Of a stretch of DNA of 64,000 nucleotides, positions 48,843-61,000 are shown piece by piece. Both the position numbers and the translations under genes were made by a program. Where the stretch lies: positions 372,001 to 436,000 of the forward strand of contig OY987267.1 of the NCBI GenBank assembly GCA_963920665.1, in the 5' to 3' direction. The notes under the pieces were generated by a model. The model searched no databases, was not told the DNA's origin, and saw only the letters and a program-made list of their open reading frames with translations. The first letter of the stretch is position 1, and each line of letters opens with the position of its first letter. The stretch comes from Straminergon stramineum (taxonomy: Eukaryota; Streptophyta; Bryopsida; Hypnales; Calliergonaceae).

Positions 48843-50033
48843 ATGGATGAAGATTTTAATAACCTTGCGTTGTTTTTGCAATGCAGAGCACAAGAAGAAG
48901 AAGAAGAATCCAGAGCAGTGGACTTTGAGCGTGGTCCTTACTACGTCAACGCAGGAATGTTGATCGAGGCGAGGGACTGGCAAAGCGATGCGGTGCGGTC
49001 CATCCAGATCGATGCCAGCCCCAAGAACACCGTGTACGCCGTGAAACTGGCCATCGAGGGCAGCGAGATCATCAGTGCCAGTCTGCAACGCCTCTCGTAC
49101 GGCGGTCGTCTCCTCCGCGACGAGCGCGCGCTCGAGGCATACCAAATCGACAACACCTCCACGCTCCAAATGTGGTGGTGCAAATGCATGGCGTGCCGCG
49201 CCTTGTCCACCGACCAAACCATCCACACCATGCGCATCTACGTGAACACTCGGCGGGACAAGACCATCCCCCTCACGGTGAGTCGCAACTGCAGCGTGTT
49301 CAGCGTGAAGAGCTCTCTGCGCGACGCGGAGGGCTCGCCTGCCGAACGGCAGCGCCTGATTTTCAACGACGAGGAGCTTCTCAACGGCCGCCTGCTCAGC
49401 GAGTACAACATCGCCAAGGATAGCGTGCTGCGCATGGTGTCCATGGAGCCTGAGGGGCTCATGGCAGTGACGGTGTGCATCGCCATCCTGGACCGGACTA
49501 TTACCTTGGAGGTTCGGAAAGCAGACACCGTCCTCGACGTGAAGGCGATGCTGCACCATTTGGAGGGCATTCCGCCCTACCATCAACGGCTCAAACCGCG
49601 CTACAGCTACGGCTTCTTCAACCGCGAATCGAACAACGCGGATTTGCCGGACGACGCCACCCTGGGCGACTTGAACGTCTGTCGCGGTGATTCCTTCTTC
49701 CTGCTCCGGCGACAGAAGCACCCCGCCCAGTGCCTGTGTTTCGAGTGCTGCGGCTCGTCGTTTCATTTTTTCGTGAAGACGGTGGCGGGGAAATCCATCG
49801 TGATCGACCTGAAAAGCTTTCACACCGTGGAAGCCATCAAGAAGAAGGTGCACGACAAGGAAGGGATTGCGGTGCACAAGCAGAAGCTGTTGCTCGGGGA
49901 TGTTGAGCTCCAGGACGACAAGACGCTATTTGAGTATAACATCGAGGTAGACTCCATTGTCAGATTGGTGGTTAGTAGTGGCGGAAAATCCGGCTTCGTT
50001 AGCTTCTTCTCCAGAGTCACGGGCTCAGGTTAG
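48843..50033 (+). CDS. protein of four tandem, highly diverged ubiquitin-like domains
   Basis: 396 residues, no intron within the domains, GC-rich codons. Ubiquitin-like folds lie at about 53-112, 130-201, 208-290 and 307-381. Domain 2 contains RQRLIFNDEELLNGRLLSEYNI, cut here to its core QRLIFNDEELLNGR; domain 3 contains DVKAMLHHLEGIPPYHQRL; domain 4 starts FHFFVKTVAGKSI and contains HDKEGIAVHKQKLL. Domain 4 is close to ubiquitin and ends in Ser-Ser-Gly-Gly (378-381) plus a 15-residue tail; the other domains lack a terminal Gly-Gly. The Lys48 position of domain 4 is not Lys. Such proteins are usually not cut into free ubiquitin and act as binding scaffolds (inference). The start is uncertain: residues 1-14 may be intronic, and Met39 is an alternative start that keeps every domain. 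Confidence 0.8.
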   Translation: MDEDFNNLALFLQCRAQEEEEESRAVDFERGPYYVNAGMLIEARDWQSDAVRSIQIDASPKNTVYAVKLAIEGSEIISASLQRLSYGGRLLRDERALEAYQIDNTSTLQMWWCKCMACRALSTDQTIHTMRIYVNTRRDKTIPLTVSRNCSVFSVKSSLRDAEGSPAERQRLIFNDEELLNGRLLSEYNIAKDSVLRMVSMEPEGLMAVTVCIAILDRTITLEVRKADTVLDVKAMLHHLEGIPPYHQRLKPRYSYGFFNRESNNADLPDDATLGDLNVCRGDSFFLLRRQKHPAQCLCFECCGSSFHFFVKTVAGKSIVIDLKSFHTVEAIKKKVHDKEGIAVHKQKLLLGDVELQDDKTLFEYNIEVDSIVRLVVSSGGKSGFVSFFSRVTGSG

Positions 50034-51558
50034 ATGAAATAAACTTGAAGATTTCATAATTAGTTACATCGCCAAGTATGATCATAGACTACCCGTTCTC
50101 AAGTTCCTGCTGGCTCCCGTAGATCGATCATCTCGAGGATATCAAATCACTATAGTTAGGGTTTAGGGTCGAGGATCATGAAGAGCTCAAGCTTGAATGA
50201 TCAAAATGATTTGCGAAAATCATGCCATGGTTTGGTTTGGATTGCATTGCACATAAATGGATCTCCAACTCGAAGGGGAGACATACAACAACTTCACAAT
50301 CATTCATTATTTTCGATTCAGGAATGAACTGATCACCCATGTCAACTCTTCGATTCTCCACTGCTCGAATCTCCCTGCGTCTCTTGGGGTGCTGCTGACA
50401 TTCTGAACCTGTTTCTGTGTGCCACTGGTGTTAATTAATGGTGGGAAATTGTTGTAATTGGGCTTGCGAAGGGCAATCGGCTCTCCTGCAAGTTGCCAGG
50501 CATACCAACCCGTACCACTTCCCCCCCACTTAATAATGACGCAGGCCGAGGGATCCGAGATTGATTGCTGCTGCTGTTGCTTCGTCATTATGCGCATATC
50601 TCCAGGCTGAAGTGTGCATATCTCCAGATAGAGCGTTGTTGTCAACTCGGAATCCCGGGTACGCAACTCTTGTATTCTATACAGGGGTCATCGGCATTAA
50701 AACAACTTAGAGGATGGCTTTTCTTAAAATTATATCAAATTAAAAAGACCAAAAAGCTAGATGAAGACCAAATTAAAAGAAAATTAAATGAAGAAAATGC
50801 TAAATTGCATACATTTTAGAAAAAAATTCACAATATATATGAAGAATTGAAACACCTATGCATAGTTTCTAAAACTATATACAAAGAAGTTGGGTCTAGT
50901 TAAAATTAAATTTTTATTAGAAAGCCCCAAAAGTTGCCTAGCTTGGCCTATGATACATGTATTAAAAAAACTCATATAATTAGGTTTTTAATGCTATTAT
51001 TGTCTTCAAAAATATTTGTTTCATATACAAAAGTACATTTTTGGATTCCTTGTTAAAAGGGCTACAAGATTATTCTACATTAAAACAAATTACATTCCTT
51101 AAGATTGGATTAAAATGCATTATAAGTGATTATAATCAGGGCAATATAATATGGAAGTTGCTTACCCGGGCTTGGAATTTGGTGGCGCCTGAGACAGTGC
51201 TACATCCTGACTGCTTCTAGCAAAGGTTGCAATTTTTTCATGGAAGCACAATTGTCGCAGAAGAGCGGATCAGATTTCAAAAGTTAATCTCGAACCACCG
51301 TAATTATGTGCTCCGGTTCAGTAGATGCATCCTGTGCATTGGAGACGATGCGTGGCTAGTCCATTGCCTGGCTAGTTATTCATCGTCTTCAATGCGTGGA
51401 TCCAAGAGGAGAAGACTTCGATTGAACCCTTAACGCTCAGATTCATTCTGTCACAGGTAGGACACCTCCAAAGTGAACAAATCATGCTGTGAGGAAATCA
51501 AGAGGTACTGGACATTTCAGATAAAAGACCCCGCAAGATGACGCTTGAATTTCAATAA
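50034..51558. other. 3' flank of the ubiquitin-like gene and intergenic DNA
   Basis: 50034-50680 keeps gene-like composition, with a (CTG)n-like run at 50566-50580. 50700-51150 is AT-rich. 51160-51560 is again mixed in composition but has no recognisable coding frame; it leads directly into the GC-rich hairpin and could belong to the same transcript. Confidence 0.4.
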
Positions 51559-51688
51559 TTATGAATTAGATAATGGCCATGGAGGGTGCCCATATGGCCT
51601 GCTAGGATCGCCTGCTCGAGTCGAGGAGCGACTAGAGCAGATCTGCAGGCCATTTTGGCACCCTCCATGGCCATTATCGTTCGTAATG
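51559..51688. ncRNA. candidate structured RNA / MIR-like hairpin
   Basis: An imperfect inverted repeat with arms of about 50-60 bases and a tiny loop near 51622. GATAATGGCCATGGAGGGTG at 51569 pairs perfectly with its complement ending at 51678. Pairing continues through GGCCTGC and, with bulges, to CTCGAGTCG/CGACTAGAG. It is GC-rich in AT-rich surroundings, and no known conserved plant miRNA sequence was recognised in it. It could equally be a small MITE. Either strand can fold. Confidence 0.4.
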
Positions 51689-52511
51689 ACCACGATCAGG
51701 ATTTTTGACATGACGTGGTGCTATTTGTGCTATCTGTCAATCGGTTCGTACTAAGTGCTTGTTGTTTTCAATGGGTGTCTATCAGGGGCTCCTTTTAGTG
51801 ATATTGTTTTCAACAAGTGCCCATCATTCTTGAGCAACCTGATTACGTAATTGAGGGATGATGAATGTCGCAAAGGGCACAAACTACAAGTGATAATGTG
51901 CGTGCTCATAGCCAATTGTAGAACATATTGGAGAGAATTTTGGTTGTGGCCGTTATGATTTGTAAGATGAAAGAAGTGCTGGGATTGAAAAATTGTAAGC
52001 TTTGACTCTAGACCTTCGGGGAGCTTCAACTATGGCACTTTTTATGCTCTTTGCACTTTTCATACTTGGGGTATGTGAAAATTTTGCAACACCATTAGAT
52101 GACTTTTGAGTATTAGAATTAATCGTAAAGTGTGTGCAATGTAGGGACAAGAGCGAAAGTTTGAAAAAACCACAAAGCTAAACTCCTTGGACCCCCAAAC
52201 TAGGGTCTCATAGAGTTTGGTGTTGTGTTTCTTTAGTACTATTCTTAGTTAAACCTTCTTGTAACACCACTTTTACAATTGGGGACGGTCTTCATGATTA
52301 ACTCTATTGTTTTATCAATTTGTACATCACATACTGCCAATCATTGCACATGATTTCACCTTATAATTACTTGATGTACAAAACAAAAAGAGAGACTAGT
52401 TTGAGATTGGTGTTGGCATAGATACCTTTCTAAAGTAGTAAGAAATTAAAAAAATGCATCCTACCCTTGGTGACAATTCTATTTCACCCTCTAAAGTCAT
52501 TGGGGACACTA

Positions 52512-52660
52512 GGTGTGTGATGGATGATAGAATCCTTCTATATAAGACAAAAGTGTAGATGTTCATCTCTGGAATTTTGTGTGAAAATGGGAGGTACCTT
52601 GCACAATAGTTTGATCTCTAATGAGTGTTCTTGTTTTTTTAAGCAAATGCTTTACATGGT
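52512..52660 (-). repeat. dispersed ~160-bp repeat, copy 2 of 4
   Basis: Reverse-complement relative of 20418-20600, with shared blocks GATGGATGATAGAATCC, AGACAAAAGTGTAGATG and AAGCAAATG. With the plus copy at 54232-54400 it forms an inverted pair 1.9 kb apart. Confidence 0.65.
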
Positions 52661-52899
52661 ACCAAAAAGGGTGTTTTTTCATGGTGACCAATCCAACTTT
52701 CTACAATTAATGTCAATTTCATCTAAAGGCAATATTCCATTACTAACTTTTGCGCAAATGAAATTAGACCTTTGTAAAGATATATGCCACCATTTTGGAG
52801 GAATGGAATACCGTCAATGCAATTTAATGAAATTGACATTGTTTGTGCTTACAACCCCTGTTGACACCTACCCCACTAGACTCAAGTCATGTTCAATTT

Positions 52900-53010
52900 T
52901 GTATTCCCTCTATCCCAAAGACCCAAACTGATCTTCTGATTCCCCTTAACTATTTGTCCCAAAATGATCTTCCGGTTGCAAGTTGTGACATGGAAGGAAG
53001 AGGGTTGGTT
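52900..53010 (+). repeat. Stowaway-like element fragment, related to 62245-62356
   Basis: Contains TATTCCCTCTATCCCAA, then TGTCCCAAAATGATCTTCC, then GTTGTGACATGGAAGGAAG. The same blocks occur in the opposite orientation at 62245-62356. Confidence 0.6.
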
Positions 53011-54231
53011 ATAGTTTTGAGAACACCATGACAAAATTGGATTCTCATTATATAGAGAATAATAAGATTTACCAATAACTTATTTGATTGTAGCATATGG
53101 GTGTGGGCCACAAGTTTGTCACACATTTGGTTGTTATACATTAACCTTGTTAGTTCCTACATATTGAATTCATTGGTTGCCATGCATGGGCCTAGGTCAC
53201 CTACACGTCAATCAAGGACAAATCAATAGCCACATGGGCTTGGGCCACAATCACCACTAGAATCTCCTTTTGACCCCACACATGGTCTTGGAGAAGACCT
53301 CATAGTGAGCAATCAAGTAACGACCATTGCTCTTTAAAAATGCCCCAAAATTTTCACTTTTGACTATTCCAAAATTACACTTTGACAAGGATTTGGGAAC
53401 TCAAAGTTTCAAGACAGTAAGAGTGCTCCGAATTCTATTCACAATTCAAAATGGGAGGAAATAACATTATTTGAGTGTTAATCCAGAACATTTTATCCAA
53501 CAAAAAGGTCATTTTGGAAGAGTGGGAGTATAACATTTTCAAAGAAAAAAGTGTCATGATTGATGAGAAGCTCAAATATTGTGCTATAGAAAGTACATTA
53601 TTCAATTAGAATTTGACCTTATTCATAGACTTTTCACATTGAGGTGAATGTGTGAGAAAATATTTGGTGTTGCTCTTTGCTTCCCATGCTTGTACTCAAA
53701 ACACAAGAATAATTCATTGCCCCACCTTTGGGCACCATAACTCTTGAAAGGCTGTTGGGATCCGTCTATATGATCCGTATTTAGCCTTATAACTCTTCAA
53801 TTGTGGTTTAATATATGACTTATGATAGATGATTATTTACTGTGTACTATCATGTTCATTAATTTACCTTGTACTAAAAAGTGTTGGGTTAATATTTTTC
53901 TAAGCAAATACCACCAAATTTATAATATACTATGCAACTACAAAGGGCTTGAAAGCCCTTTAACCCTTGAGCATCCAACACGAATTCCAAAAACAAGCTA
54001 CAAATAACCACTCAAGTTGATCCTACAAATTAAATAATAAGATCCAAGAGACATGACCATTGAAATTGCAAGAGAGGTAGAGAGGGCATCTTTGAGGAAA
54101 AATATGGAAGTTTTCACCCTACAGTCTATGATATCATAATGGTCAAACCTCTTATAGTAGGAGGCCAGATTTGGTTTACTTAACCATGGAATGTTAGGCT
54201 AGTCACCATGGAAATAGTCTTTTTTGATATT

Positions 54232-54400
54232 GTGTGAATCATTTGCTTGAAGAAACCCAAAAGCATTCATTGGAGGTCAAACTATTGTATACGACCTCTC
54301 CTTTTCATACAAAATTCCAAAGATGAACAACTATACTTCTATCTTATATAGAATGATTTTTTGTCATCCATTAGGCACTTAATGTCTGTAGCAATGTTGC
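54232..54400 (+). repeat. dispersed ~160-bp repeat, copy 3 of 4
   Basis: Contains GTGTGAATCATTTGCTT, TTTTCATACAAAATTC and GTCATCCATTAGGCACTTA, in the order seen in the other copies. Confidence 0.65.
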
Positions 54401-54631
54401 ATGGTTAAAATTTCAATGTTTCTAATAAACATTATCTATACAAATTCTACACAAGAATTTAGGCTCAATGCATCTCATGAAGGTCTTCAAAACTTCTTCA
54501 GGTGTATGCCCAAAAATCAATGAATGAAAAGCATCCATCATGTGATAGTTATTATTTTCATATTATACATTGTCCAATTTGTTGTGACATCGGAGCATGT
54601 AGGAGTTAAAGCAATAACACATTAAGAGATA

Positions 54632-54803
54632 TACTAAAATGAAATTTAGTGTTAACTACACTAATTGATTTTAAATTGCTATAATTAAATTATATTCTTG
54701 ATGAATATTTTTTGGTATTGGTAAAATTATTCATCAAGAGTAGCATTTTAAAATCAAATTCAAATCAATTAGTGTCATATCACTAAATTTCATTATTAGA
54801 GTA
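54632..54803. mobile_element. 172-bp hairpin MITE in the promoter of the THUMPD3-like gene
   Basis: The ends pair as TACTAAAATGAAATTTAGTG against a copy with a 3-bp insertion, and inner blocks CACTAATTGATTT and TTCTTGATGAAT pair as well. It ends about 295 bp upstream of the start codon at 55099. Non-coding. Confidence 0.75.
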
Positions 54804-55098
54804 GCGCTCATTGACAGAACGGTGGGTTTCCATCCATGTCACTCTCAACGAAAGCCATTCATCGATAGTCGTGCAAATGATATTCATCCGGTTTGGCGAA
54901 CTGCGTTCTGTCTGGCCCGAGTGAAGTTTTCCTGCGCACGGGTCGCGTGGAATTGTTGCGACGATGTTTATATTCTCGATTTAGTGGCACGAGAATGATG
55001 AGGATCGTGGTGTCGTGATTCCTTGCGAGATACAGCGTTCCTTTCTATGGTCGTGAATTCCTTTGTGGAATTCGTGCGGGAAGAATTAGGTCGAGAAC
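54804..55098 (+). promoter_or_regulatory. promoter / 5' leader of the THUMPD3-like gene
   Basis: GC content rises immediately after the hairpin MITE and stays high up to the ATG. No specific core element is assigned. Confidence 0.45.
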
Positions 55099-58000
55099 AT
55101 GGCAATTTTGGCGCATTATTGGGCCTCTTGTGCAGGAGGACTGGAATTTGCGCTTCTCAAGGAGGTGGGGACTTTCTCATTTATTTTCAGTTATTTCTTT
55201 GATATTTCAGCTATTGCAGGCCAGAGTTTACATTTCGATTTTTCATTTAGTTCTGCTTATCGGCTTATTTTGGAGATGACGATGCCGTGATTGCACGGAG
55301 GGAGATTTTTTCGCTAGTGGAGTTGGAAATGAAATTTATGGCGTTGGAATGAATCATTCTACTCATGAATGCCGAATGTGAACATTGTAGATGCTGCAAT
55401 TTAAATATGGTATGAAATTCCTGGTTTCTAATACCCTAAACCCTGCTGCATTTAGTTCTTGAAGAGGGATTAGTTTTTCAAATTTGAATATTTCCAAGAT
55501 GGATCGTGCAAGAGGCGTTTTCAATTTATTCACAAACTCTGTTTCGTGTGATTAGTCCAAGAGCGTAGCCTTTGGTTTTTTTTCCATTCCTTTCTTTAAT
55601 ATATCGTCGGGGAGATGGATGTGGGCATGCACTGCCGGGCAAGATCATTTGATTTGGTTCTTCTTTCTCGAGTTTTTTGATGCTAAGCTATCAATCCTGA
55701 TTGCAGCTGGAAAGTCTGGAAGGAACAAATATCATTCCCGGCATTGACAGCTATGGAGGCATTCAGTTTCAGACAACGTCGTCTCCTCAGGTATTGATCT
55801 TAGAATGCTAGCTGTCATTTGTGAGATGTGATTGCCTAGCAATCTTTGATTCGCCTGTTTTTTTTCCCTTATATTACTCCATTGTGGTAGATGCTGCAAT
55901 GGAATTGCATATAGCAGTTGTGTCGGTGCTATTTCCAATGAAAATGTTAATTCCTTAATTTTTGGGACATTGGTAATTTTATCACCAACTCTATGCTCGA
56001 GTATAATTGGTTTCGTTCTCCTTCAGCCAAGCGTTATGGATCCATGTCTAATTGAGATCTTTTCTGCTTTGTGTCCTTCATCTTATCTTGAATTTCTACA
56101 TGGGTTTGCCTTCAGATACCCAGTTGAGGTTTGGTAATCATTAGCACAGTGAAATCCTCAAACTGCCTCATTTAACAATTCTTCTTTACTGATGCAGAAA
56201 GTTGCAGAATTGAGGTCTGCTGACAATTTGTATGCCTTTCTTTCCCACCACAAGGTTTTCCACTTGGGCACACCAGCTTTATATCAATTATGAATACACT
56301 TTGTGGCGAACATCACATGATATGGTATGGTGACATGCTTATCTGCAGGCTTCTTAAGGATTGTTTTGGATTTTATTCTGTTTCCTTTATTTGAAGAGCA
56401 TGTCGTGTTTGCAGAATATTCCTGTCGACAAGGAAGCAGGTATGTCCTTCATGCAATCCCTGGCGGACAAGGTAATGAATCCGAGTGATTATTGTATATG
56501 ATAACGTATGGTCATCTTTACAAATTGGCTAAATTCTCGACACTTTCCTCTCTACAAGGTCAAATTAGCACTCAGTGTACGTTTTCTCTGGGAGTAGTGT
56601 AGTCATATATGCGGATGGCTTGAGTATTCAGCTGCTCTATTTAGTACACTGAATAATTTAATGATTACAGATCGACTGGGAGCCTGTCATGCAACTTCAT
56701 AGACAGTGGCAAGAGGTAGAAGAACCTGCATCTTCATCCGGAGTTAATGAATCTCTTTTATTGATCAATGGGATTGCAAGTGCGGATCAGACGCATGAAA
56801 CCCTGCAGAGGTCCTTTCGAGTCACAGGGAACAGAATCTGTTTGAACATGAAAAAACATGGCTACACTTCGATGGATGCTGCAGGTAGGTATCATGTTAT
56901 TGTGAGTTTCTTCATCGTACTTGATCCTCTTATTGGTTAAGAGCATTAAGCATTCTGCTCTGCGATGTGGATGTTATCATTTGAATCATTTAGCATTATC
57001 ATGTTCTCCGATTTTTATAATTTCTCTCGTGGCTCATTCTGAAGAGTTGGTTGTGCTGAGTACATAAAAGCTTTGTTTCGTACAACCTCTGACAGGCTAA
57101 TATGAAGCGCTTATGTTTAGAATGCATTAAAATTCCTATTGTGCAGCCTCGATTGGGGATGGTATTCACGAGTTGCTGGGGTGGCCTGCTGACATGAGGA
57201 ACTTCAATGGTTAGTATTTTAGTTATGATTCATTTTATCTGAACACATCTTTCTATGGAACATTTTAAATTATGATTCAATATTGGATGCTGTTGAGTTT
57301 GTTTACTAAATTATCGAAAGGCTGAAATACCAAGATCATCCAAGATATCAGCAACAAGAGACGGTTCCTTTCATGACTGTGATTTGTTATTTTTAGTGTT
57401 TTTATAGGTATTTTGATTTAATAGGATGGTACGCCTTGTAATTATCTCGCTTGTGATCATTGCAGTGGAAGTTTTGGCTTGGATAATTGATGACGAGATT
57501 CTTCTGGCCCTCGCACTCATATACAGGTTACTTTCTACCTGAAGATCAATTCTGTAGCGTTTTCAAGCTCGTGTCCCAGTATCTTGTTCATATTAATTCC
57601 TTGTCTATGGATAAAATATGCACTCTACTGCTCATAAAGTACTGGCAAGCACAGTTACCTAGCTATCCCTCTTTGTATTCAGATTGTATCGATCATTTTA
57701 CTGTCCGTTCTTCATGCTTCAATCCGTAGTTCTAGATTCGAAATATCCTTCTGAGTAGATATGACATGAAGCTTGTAGAAGATCGTTGAAATCAAACTTG
57801 CTTCGATTTCTATTCTCTATCTCAGTGGCACCAAGAAGAAAACGAAGAATTTGCAAAACGCAAGCATGATCGACAAAGCTCATGCATCTGAAGAAGAAGA
57901 CGTAGAAGGACAGGCGAAGTCGATCAAGAAGAAGAAGACTGCGGATAGGCCAAGCCGTGCTGATGCTCAGGTTCGAACCAAAGAATCAAGCTCAAACTCC

Positions 58001-61000
58001 ACGTCTTTTAGAACCGTTTCCAGTTCTTCCGAGTTTGTGGTATTTTTTTTCTTATATTTTGCTTAGACTTTCAGGTATCCACATCACTGACTCTGCGAAA
58101 TTTTGTGGTCTATTGATGTAGTAACTTCTGGTATTTCATGGTAGATCTAGTTAGTACCTTCTTTAATTCGTAAGTATGAAGGTAAATGAAAAATCTGTTG
58201 AATCCTGTGTATGAGTGGTTTAAGTCAGTTGTTGTGAACATATTTTTCACAATTAAGTTTTCTGTCCTTATTGTTATCTGGCAGCTCTACTCCCGTAGAC
58301 CATACCGAAAAGTATTAGTGCAGACTTCCCTGAAGCCTAGGTATGCAATCTGAACGCCTCTCATTAGTATTGTTACATTTGAATGTTGATTTTAGTTCTC
58401 TTCATCAGGCACGGTACCGAGCCAGTTTCTTACAACCCACGATTGCACATTGATATCTCTTCATGAAAATTGTCCTATGAACAATATTGTCGCTGAAATC
58501 TCATATTATTTGAGTGGAGTGGTTGATACTACCACTCAGTTTACAGGCTGTTGCTATTATTTATGATACTTTTATATTTTTCTGGAGATAGTAATTTATT
58601 CTTTTTATTAATATTCTACCCGTCTTGCTTTGCTTAATAGGAAATTTGAGACTTTGATTTTATGATGTACACGACCTTGTGTAAATACATGTCATGGGCA
58701 CAAGCATTTGTATTTGACGAGAGAGCAGGGTTTGTTGTAATGCTTATTGAGTGTTGGAGTTTGAATTATGTGAGATTTGTTCTTATGACAGCACAGCATA
58801 TGGGCTTTTGCAGCTAGCTGACGTCCAGCCTGGCGACATTGTCCTCGATCCCATGTATGTGACGTATGCCTTGCTCCACCTTGTGGTAGCAAAAGTTGTG
58901 CTTGGTACTCGCCATATTCTGTGCGTTTACAATAAACTTTAAAGGCTGAAATAAGTATTCTAATTGGATGATGTTGAGACATGGATTTTTCGCATATTCC
59001 TGTGCAGGTGTGGCTGTGGGACTATACCTTTGGAGGCCAGCAATTGGATGGGAACAAGGGTCATGGGTCTAGCTGGTGATTTCGTAGATACTGCAGTTGA
59101 TGCAGCACGTTTGAACTCCCTTGGTAAGAGCGTGGTTCATAGTCATTCTCAGCCACATTTCAGCTAGAGGAATCCTGAGGGACTGAGAGCGCCACCCTCA
59201 ATGTCATCAAGCAGTCTTTTGCAGCGATTCTAGACCAGGGGCAATAGGACTTTCTTTCATAATCCTATGTTTTAATGCTCAGAATATTGTCAATTAAATA
59301 TGGGTGTGACCATCTTTCTTGCAGCTGGTGAATCTGCAGGGCCTTCAGACGTAATTCGGTGGGATGCATCAATGCTTCCATTGCGAACTGCAAGCATTGA
59401 CCGAGTTATATGTGATATGCCATTTGGAAACCGTTGTGGTAATCATCTCTTCATGTCTGCTAATATATAACATCCTGGACTAACAGAAGTAGCCCATTTC
59501 ATTCCATACGTATATAATTGTATTGGTCCAGAATCTGCTGTCACACTAGTTACTGTTCTGTTGGAATCCGTGCAGGCAACCACAAGGTTAGGGAGGTTCT
59601 TTGCCCAAGGGTTGTTAAACAGGTAGGGCTCATCTTCACCTCACTACCCAATAGGTTTGTTTTAATTTTCTTCTTTTGCGACTATATTTGTAATAAATAG
59701 GCAGGTCACTAGTACTTAGCCGGCTATTGCTCCTTAGAGTCAAGATCAAAATACTCAATATTAGTTATGACATGTGCCGTATCCCACTCATCCATTTTAT
59801 TAGTGAAAATGAGCACGTGTGATGAGTGTCGGGAGCATTTGAGTTTCAGAGATCCTAATATTTTTACCGAATATGAAACTCTTTAAGACCTTGTGTGCCA
59901 CGGTATTGAGGTGGAAAAGCATAATTGGAGTCATGCATGACTCGCTACGGGCATTAACGTAATATTTGTTTCGACCTCAAGGCTGACTTGTTGCACTGTT
60001 TACTTACTATTTGTGTAGGTTGTACGTGTTCTAAGACCTGATTCAGGTAGGTCCGACGTCATCTATATTGATCTGCCAGACGAAAACTTAAACTAATTGG
60101 AGAATCAAGTAATTGAGATATATATGGACTTAATTGGTACATGCAGTCACCAATTTGACTCTAATTACGCTGACGCCTTGGTTGTATAAATTCCAGTTCA
60201 TATATGTTGTCAATGCTTGAGAAACCCATAGGTTATAGATGATATCGTACGCTTTGCAGAGAATGTGAGTTCGACATGCTGTAGAAATGTTGATTTTGTG
60301 CATTCATGAAATTAAACACGCTTCTGCGTCTTGGTCTGGAAGTGGGGTATATTTGACAAGCTTATTTATACTGGAAGATTTAATTGTAACTTGCAAGTCC
60401 GCTTCCATGTCATACCTTGCGTACTTAATTGGTTATATATCAAATGCTTAGATGTAAGACTTTATATTTTTTGGTTTTGATGTGTTAAGATTTGATGTAC
60501 AGGGGTCGCAGTGCTGATGGCTCAGAGCAAGACTATGAAAGAGGAAATATTGGTCAACCAGAAAGCTTACTTGAATTTGCAACAACACTTTTATGTGTAC
60601 ATGGAGGTGAATTGCTCTTCAAGTATTTTGTTCCTACTAGAAATTTCAGACCTGATTTTCATTGTACCGTTTTGTTTACTTGTCGGTACTATTTAATTAT
60701 CTGAATCTTCCCAGAAGCTACAGTAGGTACCTGCGGTGCTTGTGTATGGTGCTCTTCCCATCCGCATTCCGACCTTGAAACGTTGACTGTAAAACGGATC
60801 AGGGTAACGACGGAGACTTTGAGATACGAAAAAATTCTCTTAGATTTCACTGCACAAATGCCAAGCTAAATCAATCCTCAATTTCTGTGAACTAATTAGG
60901 AAATCGTTAATAGGACTCGACCTTTTCTGCACTTGCATCCTAGAAAATATTCTCATTAAATACTCAACTGCTGTTCAGGGGTTGAAGGTTGACGTATTTG

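Larger units (their letters stand above)
51689..54631. other. AT-rich intergenic DNA with two repeat copies in inverted arrangement
   Basis: No gene is supported. Repeat copies lie at 52512-52660 (minus) and 54232-54400 (plus), and a fragment of a Stowaway-like family at 52900-53010. Confidence 0.55.

Noticed and set aside
48594..49877. Long minus-strand open frame (427 codons) opposite the ubiquitin-like gene
   Set aside because: It is antisense to a clear ubiquitin-like coding region with GC-rich third positions, which commonly creates open antisense frames; it has no recognisable domain.
50565..50819. 84-codon frame starting in a CTG/CAG-like run
   Set aside because: Begins in low-complexity sequence and ends in AT-rich DNA; no motif.
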